From positions 4,361,173 to 4,425,172 of the forward strand of contig JAQNBH010000014.1 in the NCBI GenBank assembly GCA_028752905.1: a stretch of 64,000 bases of DNA. Reading direction: 5' to 3'. The stretch comes from Cladorhizidae sp. MBARI D1340-BT2 (taxonomy: Eukaryota > Porifera > Demospongiae > Poecilosclerida > Cladorhizidae). The notes under the pieces are model-generated. The model saw only the letters and a list, made by a program, of their open reading frames with translations. It did not search any database and had not been told where the DNA came from. Position numbers and translations under genes: made by a program. Positions 33,826 through 46,600 of the stretch are shown here, in pieces; the stretch's first letter is position 1; each line of letters starts with the position of its first letter.

Positions 33826-35150
33826 TTTATAATAATAATAACAACAACAATATAATAATAATAAAATAATAATAACAACAACAACAAAGCAACAACAATA
33901 ATAGTAATAATACAATAATAATAATACAATAACAACAAACAACAAAAACAACATCAATAATATTAATAATAATAATATTAATAATAACAACAACAACAAC
34001 ATAACAACAACAACAATAATAATAACAATAATAATAATAAAAATAATAATAACAACAACAATAATAACAATAATAATAGTAATAACAATAATAATAATAT
34101 TAATAATGATAGTAGTATTAATAATAATAGATGATGCTAATAATAATAATAGTAATAGTAATAAAATAATAACAATAATGATAATAATAAAAAGTAATAT
34201 TAAATTACAATGATGACAATAATATTATTGCTAATAATAATAGTAATAACAACAAAACTATTACTAATAATAATAGTATTATTAATAATAATAGTAATAA
34301 TAATATTAATAATAATATAATAATAATAATATGATGATGATGATGGCGATGATGATGATGATTATGATGACGATGATGATGATGACGATGACGACAACGC
34401 CGAAGCCGATGATGATATTGTACAACTACTCTCAGCCGATATGTGCTCTAAGAGTTATGTTTAAAAATCATCAGCTTTTTGGTTTTGAAGCCATGTTTCA
34501 AGTCCGTCTTCATCAGGCTACTATATTATTTTAATATTATTATTATCATCATCATCATTATTATATGTTGTTGTTGTTCTTGCTGTTGTTGTTGTTGTTG
34601 CTGTTGCTGTTGTTGTTGTTGTTGGTGCTGTTGTTGGTGCTGTTGTTGGTGCTGTTGTCGTTGCTGCTTTTGTTGCTGGTGGTGTTGTTGTTGGTGGTGG
34701 TGTTGGTGTTGTTGGTGTTGGTGTTGTTGGTGGTGTTTGTGTTGGTGGTGTTGGTGTTGTTGTTGGTGTTGTTGTTGGTGTTGGTGTTGGTGGTGTTGGT
34801 GGTGTTGGTGTTGGTGTTGTTGGTGGTGTTGTTGGTGTTGGTGTTGTTGTTGGTGTTGGTGGTGTTGTTGGTGTTGGCGTTGTTGTTGTTATTGCTGGTG
34901 TTGTTGGTGTTGGTGTTGTTGTTGGTGTTGTTGGTGTTGGTGTTGTTTGTGGTGTTGTTGGTGTTGTTGGTGTTGTTGGTGTTGGTGTTGTTGTTGTTGT
35001 TGGTATTGTTGTGGTGGTGGTTGTTGTTGTTGTTGTGGTTTTTGTTGTTGTGGTGGTGGTTGTGATTGTTGTTGTGGTTGTGGTGGTTGTTGATGTGGTT
35101 GTTGTTGTTGTGGTTGTGGTTGTGGTGGTTGGTGTTGTTATTTCTATTAC
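33826..35150. repeat. Compound trinucleotide tract (AAT/AAC, GAT, then TTG/GGT)
   Basis: About 500 bases of AAT and AAC, a GAT tract (34331-34395), a unique bridge (34396-34520), then 590 bases of TTG and GGTGTT on the same strand. It fills the intron before exon 19. Poly-Cys, Leu and Val frames are artefacts. Confidence 0.95.
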
Positions 35151-35291
35151 TATCGTTATTAAGTATTATTGGGAAAGGTGTTTTGTAGGTTTGGGGGTGA
35201 ATCTATTTCCCCAGCGGTGTCCCTGCATGCTAATGTGTGAGACTAACATGCTGATCAACACGAACCTCACATCATGCACTATCTTCTCCAG

Positions 35292-35663
35292 CTCAACCTC
35301 CAAGGCCTCAAAGGCCTCTCTCTGGATCCCACACTGCTGAATGGCTCCACCAAGACCATCATCAGCTACCTGAAGTCACGGCATGCCCAGAGTGTCCCGT
35401 GCCACCGCATGAAGATGATGGTGGTGGGGGCAGCAGACAAAGGAAAGACCACCCTCTTGGACCGGCTCCTCCAGATCTCCGGCAGCTCCAGCTCCAAGAC
35501 CAGTGTGGCCACCATGGGTGTGTCTGTGAAACAGTGGAGCTACCAGCATAAGAAGCCGGGAGGGAGCATGGTGACTTACAACATTAACTGCTGGGACTTT
35601 GCTGGGCAGGAAGAGTTCTATAGCACTCACCAGTGCTTTCTCTCTCAGCGATCCCTCTATGTG
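35292..35663 (+). CDS. LRRK2: LRRK2-like exon 19 (ROC GTPase, N-terminal half)
   Basis: Acceptor TTCTCCAG ends at 35291 and donor GTACGT starts at 35664. The first 45 residues are the C-terminal cap of the repeats. The P-loop GAADKGKTTL begins at 35427, with the nucleotide-binding Lys at 35445-35447. Switch I is TSVATMGVSVKQW, and switch II is WDFAGQEEFYSTHQ. Gln at 35607-35609 stands where human LRRK2 has Arg1398, as in classical Ras-type GTPases. ROC binds GTP/GDP and drives ROC-COR dimer dynamics (known for the family). Confidence 0.96.
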
Positions 35664-35885
35664 GTACGTAATAGTTAAACATTTCCTCCTAGCTCAGTCA
35701 TCTACTAGGTGGCTAGTGCTTCCTACCTCAGTAATCTAGTGGGTTATGACTCTATAGCACACACCAGCGCTTGTTATCTCAGTAATCTAGTGGGTTATCA
35801 CTCTAAACTCTAAAGCATGCACCAGCACTAATCTCAGTAATCTAGTGGGTTATAACTCAACAGCCTATCTCAGTAATCTGTAACC
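35610..35885. repeat. Decayed array copying the exon 19 end, about 4 copies
   Basis: The exon reads TCTATAGCACTCACCAGTGC (35619-35638). The intron then repeats CTCTATAGCACACACCAGCG (35750), a shorter AAAGCATGCACCAGCAC form (35811) and TCTCAGTAATCTAGTGGGTT three times. Confidence 0.75.
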
Positions 35886-35933
35886 TCACATCATTTACCG
35901 TCATTACCTTTGTTAATGCACACCCTTGTACAG

Positions 35934-36226
35934 CTGGTGTACAATCTGTACTGCGGTGTGAGCGAGCTGCACCATCTACAGCCGTGGTTGCTCAATATCC
36001 AGGCACGTGCTCCCTCGTCTCTCGTCATCATCGTGGGAACTCACCTCGACCAGTTCAAGTTGACGCAAGAGGACATCAACAAGAAGAGAATCAAGATGAG
36101 GGCAAAGGTCAAGGAGATGCTGCGTCAGCCTGGCTTTCCGACTGACATCTCCTTTGCTGAGGTGGACTGCTTTAACGATAAGTGTGTCAGTGACTTGCGG
36201 ACGAAAATCAAGGGCTTGATAGACAG
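35934..36226 (+). CDS. LRRK2: LRRK2-like exon 20 (ROC GTPase, C-terminal half)
   Basis: Acceptor TTGTACAG ends at 35933 and donor GTAGGG starts at 36227. It encodes LQPWLLNIQARAPSSLVIIV and GTHLD, the guanine-specificity motif, then a basic helix (KKRIKMRAKVKEMLRQ). Asn at 35994-35996 and Arg at 36006-36008 align with human Asn1437 and Arg1441, both sites of Parkinson disease variants. It ends in phase 2 within an Arg or Ser codon completed by exon 21. Confidence 0.95.
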
Positions 36227-36394
36227 GTAGGGCCTGTTTGAGCTAAGGTGGGGTTTATATAGGATGATATACTTCATGTCACAATCCTAGCAATACATCA
36301 TAATGATGTCATCAGTATTGTATCGATTGGTACTGGATTAGGTCTTCAGCTTGGGTTAGGCTAGGGCCAAGGCAATGGCTAAATTTAGTGCTAG

Positions 36395-37790
36395 GGCAAT
36401 GGCTACAGGGCAATGGCTACAGGGCAATGGCTAGGGTTAGGACCAGGGAAGTAACTAAGGTTAGGACAATGGCTAGGGTTAGGGCAGGGCAATGGCTAGG
36501 GTTAGGACCAGGGAAGTAACTAAGGTTAGGGCAATGGCCAGGGTTAGGTTAGGGCAATGGCTAGGGTTAGGACCAGGGAAGTAACTAAGGTTAGGGCAAT
36601 GGCTAGGGTTAGGACCAGTGAAGTAACTAAGGTTAGGGCAATGGCTAGGGTTAGGACCAGGGAAGTAACTAAGGTTAGGGCAATGGCTAGGATTAGGACC
36701 AGGGAAGTAACTAAGGTTAGGGCAATGGCTAGGGTTAGGACCAGGGAAGTAACTAAGGTTAGGGCAATGGCTAGGGTTAGGACCAGGGAAGTAACTAAGG
36801 TTAGGGCAATGGCTAGGGTTAGGACCAGGGAATTAACTAAGGTTAGGGCAATGGCTAGGGTTAGGACCAGGGAAGTAACTAAGGTTAGGGCAATGGCTAG
36901 GGTTAGGACCAGGGAAGTAACTAAGGTTAGGACAATGGCTAGGGTTAGGACCAGGGAAGTAACTAAGGTTAGGGCAATGGCTAGGGTTAGGACCAGGGAA
37001 GTAACTAAGGTTAGGGCAATGGCTAGGGTTAGGACCAGGGAAGTAACTAAGGTTAGGGCAATGGCTAGGGTTAGGACCAGGGAAGTAACTAAGGTTAGGC
37101 AATGGCTAGGGTTAGGACCAGGGAAGTAACTAAGTTAGGGCAATGGCTAGGGTTAGGACCAGGGAAATAACTAAGGTTAGGGCAATGGCTAGGGTTAGGA
37201 CCAGGGAAGTAACTAAGGTTAGGGCAATGGCTAGGGTTAGGACCAGGGAAGTAACTAAGGTTAGGGCAATGGCTAGGGACCAGGGAAGTAACTAAGGTTA
37301 GGGCAATGGCTAGGGTTAGGACCAGGGAAGTAACTAAGGGTTAGGGCAATGGCTAGGGTTAGGACCAGGGAAGTAACTAAGGTTAGGGCAAGGGTTAGGA
37401 CCAGGGAAGTAACTAAGGTTAGGGCAATGGCTAGGGTTAGGACCAGGGAAGTAACTAAGGGTTAGGGCAATGGCTACGGACCAGGGAAGTAACTAAGGGT
37501 TAGGGCAATGGCTAGGGACCAGGGAAGTAACTAAGGTTAGGACAATGGCTAGGGTTAGGACCAGGGAAGTAACTAAGGTTAGGGCAATGGCTAGGGTTAG
37601 GACCAGGGAAGTAACTAAGGTTAGGGCAATGGCTAGGGTTAGGACCAGGGAAGTAACTAAGGGTTAGGGCAATGGCTAGGGACCAGGGAAGTAACTAAGG
37701 GTTAGGGCAATGGCTAGGGACCAGGGAAGTAACTAAAGTTATGGCTAGGGTTAGGACCAGGGAAGTAACTAAGGTTTAGGGTAATGGAAG
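36395..37790. repeat. 42-bp minisatellite with TTAGGG motifs, about 31 copies
   Basis: Units join TTAGGGCAATGGCTAGGGTT and AGGACCAGGGAAGTAACTAA. Each holds several GGG runs and one or two GTTAGG words, but it is not a telomere array. Confidence 0.96.
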
Positions 37791-37821
37791 ACCTGCCAAC
37801 TTTTCATGACCAAAATGTGGG

Positions 37822-40454
37822 ACACATTGGACACACACGTGCCTTTCTAGGGTCTCTGGGGAGGAGGAGACACACATGGACACACACGTGCCTTTCTAGG
37901 GTCTCTGGGGAGGAGGAGACACACATGGACACACACGTGCCTTTCTAGGGTCTCTGGGGAGGAGGAGACACACATGGACACACACGTGCCTTTCTAGGGT
38001 CTCTGGGGAGGAGGAGACACACATGGACACACACGTGCCTTTCTAGGGTCTCTGGGGAGGAGGAGACACACATGGACACACACGTGCCTTTCTAGGGTCT
38101 CTGGGGAGGAGGAGACACACATGGACACACACGTGCCTTTCTAGGGTCTCTGGGGAGGAGGAGACACACATGGACACACACGTGCCTTTCTAGGGTCTCT
38201 GGGGAGGAGGAGACACACATGGACACACACGTGCCTTTCTAGGGTCTCTGGGGAGGAGGAGACACACATGGACACACACGTGCCTTTCTAGGGTCTCTGG
38301 GGAGGAGGAGACACACATGGACACACACGTGCCTTTCTAGGGTCTCTGGGGAGGAGGAGACACACATGGACACACACGTGCCTTTCTAGGGTCTCTGGGG
38401 AGGAGGAGACACACATGGACACACACGTGCCTTTCTAGGGTCTCTGGGGAGGAGGAGACACACATGGACACACACGTGCCTTTCTAGGGTCTCTGGGGAG
38501 GAGGAGACACACATGGACACACACGTGCCTTTCTAGGGTCTCTGGGGAGGAGGAGACACACATGGACACACACGTGCCTTTCTAGGGTCTCTGGGGAGGA
38601 GGAGACACACATGGACACACACGTGCCTTTCTAGGGTCTCTGGGGAGGAGGAGACACACATGGACACACACGTGCCTTTCTAGGGTCTCTGGGGAGGAGG
38701 AGACACACATGGACACACACGTGCCTTTCTAGGGTCTCTGGGGAGGAGGAGACACACATGGACACACACGTGCCTTTCTAGGGTCTCTGGGGAGGAGGAG
38801 ACACACATGGACACACACGTGCCTTTGTAGGGTCTCTGGGGAGGAGGAGACACACATGGACACACACGTGCCTTTGTAGGGTCTCTGGGGAGGAGGAGAC
38901 ACACATGGACACACACGTGCCTTTCTAGGGTCTCTGGGGAGGAGGAGACACACATGGACACACACGTGCCTTTCTAGGGTCTCTGGGGAGGAGGAGACAC
39001 ACATGGACACACACGTGCCTTTCTAGGGTCTCTGGGGAGGAGGAGACACACATGGACACACACGTGCCTTTCTAGGGTCTCTAGGGAGGAGGAGACACAC
39101 ATGGACACACACGTGCCTTTCTAGGGTCTCTAGGGAGGAGGAGACACACATGGACACACACGTGCCTTTCTAGGGTCTCTGGGGAGGAGGAGACACACAT
39201 GGACACACACGTGCCTTTCTAGGGTCTCTGGGGAGGAGGAGACACACATGGACACACACGTGCCTTTCTAGGGTCTCTGGGGAGGAGGAGACACATGGAC
39301 ACACACGTGCCTTTCTAGGGTCTCTGGGGAGGAGGAGACACACATGGACACACACGTGCCTTTCTAGGGTCTCTGGGGAGGAGGAGACACACATGGACAC
39401 ACACGTGCCTTTCTAGGGTCTCTGGGGAGGAGGAGACACACATGGACACACACGTGCCTTTCTAGGGTCTCTGGGGAGGAGGAGACACACATGGACACAC
39501 ACGTGCCTTTCTAGGGTCTCTGGGGAGGAGGAGACACACATGGACACACACGTGCCTTTCTAGGGTCTCTGGGGAGGAGGAGACACACATGGACACACAC
39601 GTGCCTTTCTAGGGTCTCTGGGGAGGAGGAGACACACATGGACACACACGTGCCTTTCTAGGGTCTCTGGGGAGGAGGAGACACACATGGACACACACGT
39701 GCCTTTCTAGGGTCTCTGGGGAGGAGGAGACACACATGGACACACACGTGCCTTTCTAGGGTCTCTGGGGAGGAGGAGACACACATGGACACACACGTGC
39801 CTTTCTAGGGTCTCTGGGGAGGAGGAGACACACATGGACACACACGTGCCTTTCTAGGGTCTCTGGGGAGGAGGAGACACACATGGACACACACGTGCCT
39901 TTCTAGGGTCTCTGGGGAGGAGGAGACACACATGGACACACACGTGCCTTTGTAGGGTCTCTGGGGAGGAGGAGACACACATGGACACACACGTGCCTTT
40001 CTAGGGTCTCTGGGGAGGAGGAGACACACATGGACACACACGTGCCTTTCTAGGGTCTCTGGGGAGGAGGAGACACACATGGACACACACGTGCCTTTCT
40101 AGGGTCTCTGGGGAGGAGGAGACACACATGGACACACACGTGCCTTTCTAGGGTCTCTGGGGAGGAGGAGACACACATGGACACACACGTGCCTTTCTAG
40201 GGTCTCTGGGGAGGAGGAGACACACATGGACACACACGTGCCTTTCTAGGGTCTCTGGGGAGGAGGAGACACACATGGACACACACGTGCCTTTCTAGGG
40301 TCTCTGGGGAGGAGGAGACACACATGGACACACACGTGCCTTTCTAGGGTCTCTGGGGAGGAGGAGACACACATGGACACACACGTGCCTTTCTAGGGAG
40401 GAGGAGACACACATGGACACACACGTGCCTTTCTAGGGTCTCTGGGGAGGAGGA
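37822..40454. repeat. 49-bp minisatellite, about 53 nearly identical copies
   Basis: Units join GTCTCTGGGGAGGAGGAGAC, ACACATGGACACACACGTGC and CTTTCTAGG. Variation is limited to a few C/G or G/A changes and three short deletions. Each unit contains ACACGTGCC and a TTTCTAG acceptor-like word. Confidence 0.98.
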
Positions 40455-41110
40455 GTGATGCTTATGGTGTTTTACTGCAACCAGGACAGTAATCTCAATG
40501 CACTGGTGCATGTTTGAGGTCCAGCTCACTTTGGCCCCACGGCAGTGGAAGAAGCACTTCTTGCCTCCTGCCAAGACCTGCCCTGTATTGCCACATTTTT
40601 AGGATCTGATCTCACAAAACGTGATATTTCTTCGGTCACAGTGAATTGAATATTCTCTTCCAATCTTGAGCACCTGCAGGAGTTTGCGCTTGCTTTCTGG
40701 ATGGAGTTGTGAAACCTGATTGGGATTCACTGAATCGGACATGCATGTATTGACTGACTCGAATGTCTGGTAAAGAGCATCAACTGATTGGGAGACAGTT
40801 CTAGAAATTCAGCTGGTAGTTATATAGTTGTTCATCTTGCATTTTGAAGTAGGCAGAGCTATAACAATGCTAGCAGTTAGAGTGTGAAAGTCACACGGAT
40901 CGCTTTGGGAGGAGCTGGCCTCTACTAGGGACGGGGGAGACCCATCATTCAGCATATGCTTCTCCAGTCCATAGCTGACCAAGCTATACCAGAGCTATGC
41001 AACATTCAAGAAGGAACTGACTACTACGTGCTATTTATAAGCGCAGGGGTAGCAAGCAAATGGGACGTTTGTCCGTAACCAAGTGAACTGGACTGCTCGG
41101 ATGTATCATA
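40455..41110. other. Intron 20, unique island between arrays
   Basis: About 650 bases with no repeat and no convincing exon. A minus-strand frame starting at 40574 partly lies in the neighbouring array and looks accidental. Confidence 0.55.
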
Positions 41111-41111
41111 T

Positions 41112-42945
41112 GTATGTCTTTATGTATGTATGTATGTATATGTATGCATGTATATGTATGCATGTATATGTGTGCATGTATATGTATGTATGCATGTATG
41201 TGTACATGTATATGTATGCATGTATATGTGTGCTTGTATGTGTGCATGTATATGTGTGCATGTATTGCATGTATATGTGTGCATGTATATGAGTGCATGT
41301 ATATGTATGCATGTATATGTGTGCATGTATATGTGTGCATGTATGTGTGCATGTATGTGTGCATGTATATGTATGCATGTATATGTGTGCATGTATATGC
41401 ATGTATATGTGTGCATGTATATGTGTGCATGTATATGCATGTATATGTGTGCATGTATATGTGTGCATGTATATGTGTGCATGTATATGTGTGCATGTAT
41501 ATGTATGCATGTATATGTATGCATGTATATGTGTGCATGTATATATGTGTGCATGTATATGTGTGCATGTCTGTGTGCATGTATATGTGTGCATGTATAT
41601 GTGTGCATGTGTATGTGTGCATGTATGTGTGTATGTATATGTGTGTATGTATATGTGTGCATGTATGCATGTATATGTGTGCATGTATGTGTGCATGTAT
41701 GTGTGCATGTATGTGTGCATGTATGTGTGCATGTATGTGTGCATGTATATATGTGCATGTATGTGTGCATGTATATGTGTGCATGTATATGTGTGCATGT
41801 ATATGTGTGCATGTATATGTATGCATGTATATGTGTGCATGTATATGTGTGCATGTATATGTATATGTATGCATGTATGTGTGCATGTATGTGTGCATGT
41901 ATATGTGTGCATGTATTTGTATGCATGTATTGTATGCATGTATGTGTGCATGTATATGTATGCATGTATGTGTGCATGTATGTGTGCATGTATTTGCATG
42001 CATGTATATGTATGCATGTATATTATATGTATGCATGTACAGTGTATATGTATGCATGTATATGTATGCATGTATATGTATGCATGTATGTGTGCATGTA
42101 TGTGTGCATGTATATGCGTGCATGTATATGTGTGCATGCATATGTGTGCATGTATATGTGTGCATGTACATGTATGTGTGCATGTATGTGTGCATGTATA
42201 TGCGTGCATGTATATGTGTGCATGCATATGTGTGCATGTATATGTGTGCATGTATATGTGTGCATGTATGTGTGCATGTATATGTGTGTATGTATGTGTG
42301 CATGTATATGTGTGCATGATATATCTGTGCATGTATATGTATGTATGCATGTATGTGTACATGTATATGTATGCATGTATATGTGTGCTTGTATGTGTGC
42401 ATGTATATGTGTGCATGTATTGCATGTATATGTGTGCATGTATATGAGTGCATGTATATGTATGCATGTATATGTGTGCATGTATATGTGTGCATGTATG
42501 TGTGCATGTATGTGTGCATGTATATGTATGCATGTATATGTGTGCATGTATATGCATGTATATGTGTGCATGTATATGTGTGCATGTATTTGTATGCATG
42601 TATATGGATGCATGTATATGTATGCATGTATATGTATGCATGTATATGTGTGCATGTATATGTATGCATGTATATGTATGCATGTATATGTATGCATGTA
42701 TATGTGTGCATGTATATGTGTGCATGTATATGTTGGTATGTACATGTATATGTATGCATGTATATGTATGCATGCATGTATATGTATGCATGTATATGTG
42801 TGTATGTGTTATATGTATATGTATGTGTGTATATATGCATGCATTTGTGTATGTATGTATGTGTGTATGTCCATGTAAGGTGTATATGTATGTATATGTA
42901 TGTTTGTGTGTATATATGTATGTATGTGTGTGTGTATATATGTAC
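41112..42945. repeat. 12-bp array TATGTGTGCATG, about 150 copies, alternating purine-pyrimidine
   Basis: The core unit TATGTGTGCATG and the variant TATGTATGCATG alternate pyrimidine and purine almost without break for 1.8 kb. His/Thr and Cys/Val open frames on both strands are artefacts. Confidence 0.97.
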
Positions 42946-43276
42946 GAATTCTTAATGCCCTCAGCGCAGATGCCCGGCTTGCTCCAAGACTGTTTCACCA
43001 TCTTCACCACTTACCTTTTTCTTAGACTTGCAAAGTGCCATGAAGCACAACAGCTTGGAGTGTGTTCCTCTCTGCCTAAATGGCTTGTGAAGCTGTCATG
43101 GAGTGTGTTCCTCTCTGCCTTAGCTTGGTCTTCAGCTGCTAGACATCTAAACTGTTGCCTAAGAATGAGAATAAATGTTTTTATTATAAAGTATTGACAA
43201 CCAAAATGTGTATTGGCGGGAACTCGAGTATTGTATTATATTGTTTTTTGCTGTTGTTATTGTTGTTGTTATCCAG
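42946..43276. other. Intron 20, last part, TTG-rich before exon 21
   Basis: Unique sequence; a 26-base TTG-type stretch (43245-43270) precedes the TTATCCAG acceptor. Confidence 0.6.
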
Positions 43277-43331
43277 TGCCAAGCTGCGAGGCCACAAGAT
43301 CATGGGAGGCATGGTACCCTCCAGCTACATA
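43277..43331 (+). CDS. LRRK2: LRRK2-like exon 21 (ROC-COR junction)
   Basis: A 55-base exon with acceptor TTATCCAG ending at 43276 and donor GTGAGT at 43332. It encodes AKLRGHKIMGGMVPSSYI, aligning with human KIRDQLVVGQLIPDCYV at the start of COR. The last 33 bases form the first copy of a 34-bp array that repeats the exon end and its donor. Phase and homology support the first donor: later copies shift the frame or reach the stop at 43398-43400. Confidence 0.88.
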
Positions 43332-43619
43332 GTGAGTGGGAGGCATGGTACCCTCCAGCTACATAGTGAGTGGGAGGCATGGTACCCTCCAGCTACATAG
43401 TGAAGTGGGAGGCATGGTACCCTCCAGCTACATAGTGAGTGGGAGGCATGGTACCCTCCAGCTACATAGTGAGTGGGAGGCATGGTAGCCTCCAGCTACA
43501 TAGTGAGTGGGAGGCATGGTAGCCTCCAGCTACATAGTGAGTGGGAGGCATGGTACCCTCCAGCTACATAGTGAGTGGGAGGCATGGTACCCTCCAGCTA
43601 CATAGTGAGTGGGAGGCAT
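43299..43619. repeat. 34-bp array of the exon 21 end plus its donor, 9 copies and a part copy
   Basis: The unit GGGAGGCATGGTACCCTCC plus AGCTACATAGTGAGT contains the last 28 coding bases of exon 21 and the GTGAGT donor. One copy has an extra A (35 bp); two have GTAGCC. The first copy is coding. Confidence 0.95.
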
Positions 43620-46600
43620 TTGTACATACTCCACACTTAATCACAGAAAAGGCTCTATAGTTACTCACCTGTTGCTAAGTACAAATGCTCCACACTTAAC
43701 ACTGAACAGGCTCTATAGTTACTCACCTGTTGCTAAGTACAAATGCTCCACACTTAATCACTGAACAGGCTCTATAGTTACTCACCTGTTGCTAAGTGCA
43801 AATGCTCCACACTTAATCACTGAACAGGCTCTATAGTTACTCACCTGTTGCTAAGTGCAAATGCTCCACACTTAATCACTGAACAGGCTCTATAGTTACT
43901 CACCTGTTGCTAAGTGCAAATGCTCCACACTTAATCACTGAACAGGCCCTATAGTTACTCACCTGTTGCCAAGTGCAAATGCTCCACACTTAATCACTGA
44001 ACAGGCTCTATAGTTACTCACCTGTTGCTAAGTGCAAATGCTCCACACTTAATCACTGAACAGGCTCTATAGTTACTCACCTGTTGCTAAGTGCAAATGC
44101 TCCACACTTAATCACTGAACAGGCTCTATAGTTACTCACCTGTTGCTAAGTGCAAATGCACCACACTTAATCACTGAACAGGCTGTATAGTTACTCACCT
44201 GTTGCTAAGTGCAAATGCTCCACACTTAATAACTGAACAGGCTCTATAGTTACTCACCTGTTGCTAAGTGCAAATGCTCCACACTTAATCACTGAACAGG
44301 CTCTGTAGTTACTCACCTGTTGCTAAGTGCAAATGCTCCACACTTAATCACTGAACAGGCTCTGTAGTTACTCACCTGTTGCTAAGTGCAAATGCTCCAC
44401 ACTTAATCACTGAACAGGCTCTATAGTTACTCACCTGTTGCTAAGTGCAAATGCTCCACACTTAATCACTGAACAGGCTCTATAGTTACTCACCTGTTGC
44501 TAAGTGCAAATGCTCCACACTTAATCACTGAACAGGCTCTATAGTTACTCACCTGTTGCTAAGTGCAAATGCTCCACACTTAATCACTGAACAGGCTCTA
44601 TAGTTACTCACCTGTTGCTAAGTGCAAATGCTCCACACTTAATCACTGAACAGGCTCTATAGTTACTCACCTGTTGCTAAGTGCAAATGCTCCACACTTA
44701 ATCACTGAACAGGCTCTGTAGTTACTCACCTGTTGCTAAGTGCAAATGCTCCACACTTAATCACTGAACAGGCTCTATAGTTACTCACCTGTTGCTAAGT
44801 ACAAATGCTCCACACTTAATCACTGAACAGGCTCTATAGTTACTCACCTGTTGCTAAGTGCAAATGCTCCACACTTAATCACTGAACAGACTCTATAGTT
44901 ACTCACCTGTTGCTAAGTGCAAATGCTCTACACTTAATCACTGAACAGGCTCTGTAGTTACTCACCTGTTGCTAAGTACAAATGCTCCACACTTAATCAC
45001 TGAACAGGCTCTATAGTTACTCACCTGTTGCTAAGTGCAAATGCTCCACACTTAAATCACTGAACAGGCTCTATAGTTACTCACCTGTTGCTAAGTGCAA
45101 ATGCTCTACACTTAATCACTGAACAGGCTGTATATAGTTACTCACCTGTTGCTAAGTGCAAATGCTCCACACTTAATCACTGAACAGGCTCTATAGTTAC
45201 TCACCTGTTGCTAAGTGCAAATGCTCCACACTAATCACTGAACAGGCTCTATAGTTACTCACCTGTTGCTAAGTGCAAATGCTCCACACTTAATCACTGA
45301 ACAGGCTGTATATAGTTACTCACCTGTTGCTAAGTGCAAATGCTCCACACTTAATCACTGAACAGGCTCTATAGTTACTCACCTGTTGCTAAGTGCAAAT
45401 GCTCCACACTTAATCACTGAACAGGCTCTATAGTTACTCACCTGTTGCTAAGTACAAATGCTCCACACTTAATCACTGAACAGGCTCTATAGTTACTCAC
45501 CTGTTGCTAAGTACAAATGCTCCACACTTAATCACTGAACAGGCTCTATAGTTACTCACCTGTTGCTAAGTGCAAATGCTCCACACTTAATCACTGAACA
45601 GGCTCTATAGTTACTCACCTGTTGCTAAGTGCAAATGCTCCACACTTAATCACTGAACAGGCTGTATAGTTACTCACCTGTTGCTAAGTGCAAATGCTCC
45701 ACACTTAATCACTGAACAGGCTGTATAGTTACTCACCTGTTGCTAAGTGCAAATGCTCCACACTTAATCACTGAACAGGCTCTATAGTTACTCACCTGTT
45801 GCTAAGTGCAAATGCTCCACACTTAATCACTGAACAGGCTCTATAGTTACTCGCCTGTTCCTAAGTGCAAATGCTCCACACTTAATCACTGAACAGGCTC
45901 TATAGTTACTCACCTGTTGCTAAGTGCAAATGCTCCACACTTAATCACTGAACAGGCTCTGTAGTTACTCACCTGTTGCTAAGTGCAAATGCTCCACACT
46001 TAACACTGAACAGGCTCTATAGTTACTCACCTGTTCCTAAGTGCAAATGCTCCACACTTAATCACTGAACAGGCTCTATAGTTACTCACCTGTTGCTAAG
46101 TGCAAATGCTCCACACTTAATCACTGAACAGGCTCTGTAGTTACTCACCTGTTGCTAAGTGCAAATGCTCCACACTTAATCACTGAACAGGCTCTACAGT
46201 TACTCACCTGTTGCTAAGTGCAAATGCTCCACACTTAATCACTGAACAGGCTCTATAGTTACTCACCTGTTGCTAAGTGCAAATGCTCCACACTTAATCA
46301 CTGAACAGGCTCTATAGTTACTCACCTGTTGCTAAGTGCAAATGCTCCACACTTAATCACTGAACAGGCTCTATAGTTACTCACCTGTTGCTAAGTGCAA
46401 ATGCTCCACACTTAATCACTGAACAGGCTCTATAGTTACTCGCCTGTTCCTAAGTGCAAATGCTCCACACTTAATCACTGAACAGGCTCTATAGTTACTC
46501 ACCTGTTGCTAAGTGCAAATGCTCCACACTTAATCACTGAACAGGCTCTATAGTTACTCACCTGTTGCTAAGTGCAAATGCTCCACACTTAATCACTGAA

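Noticed and set aside
36395..37790. Interstitial telomere repeat
   Set aside because: TTAGGG occurs only as part of a 42-bp unit and never in perfect runs.
41035..43010. Frames of 400-634 codons rich in His/Thr or Cys/Val
   Set aside because: Both strands and all frames are open because of the 12-bp alternating repeat.
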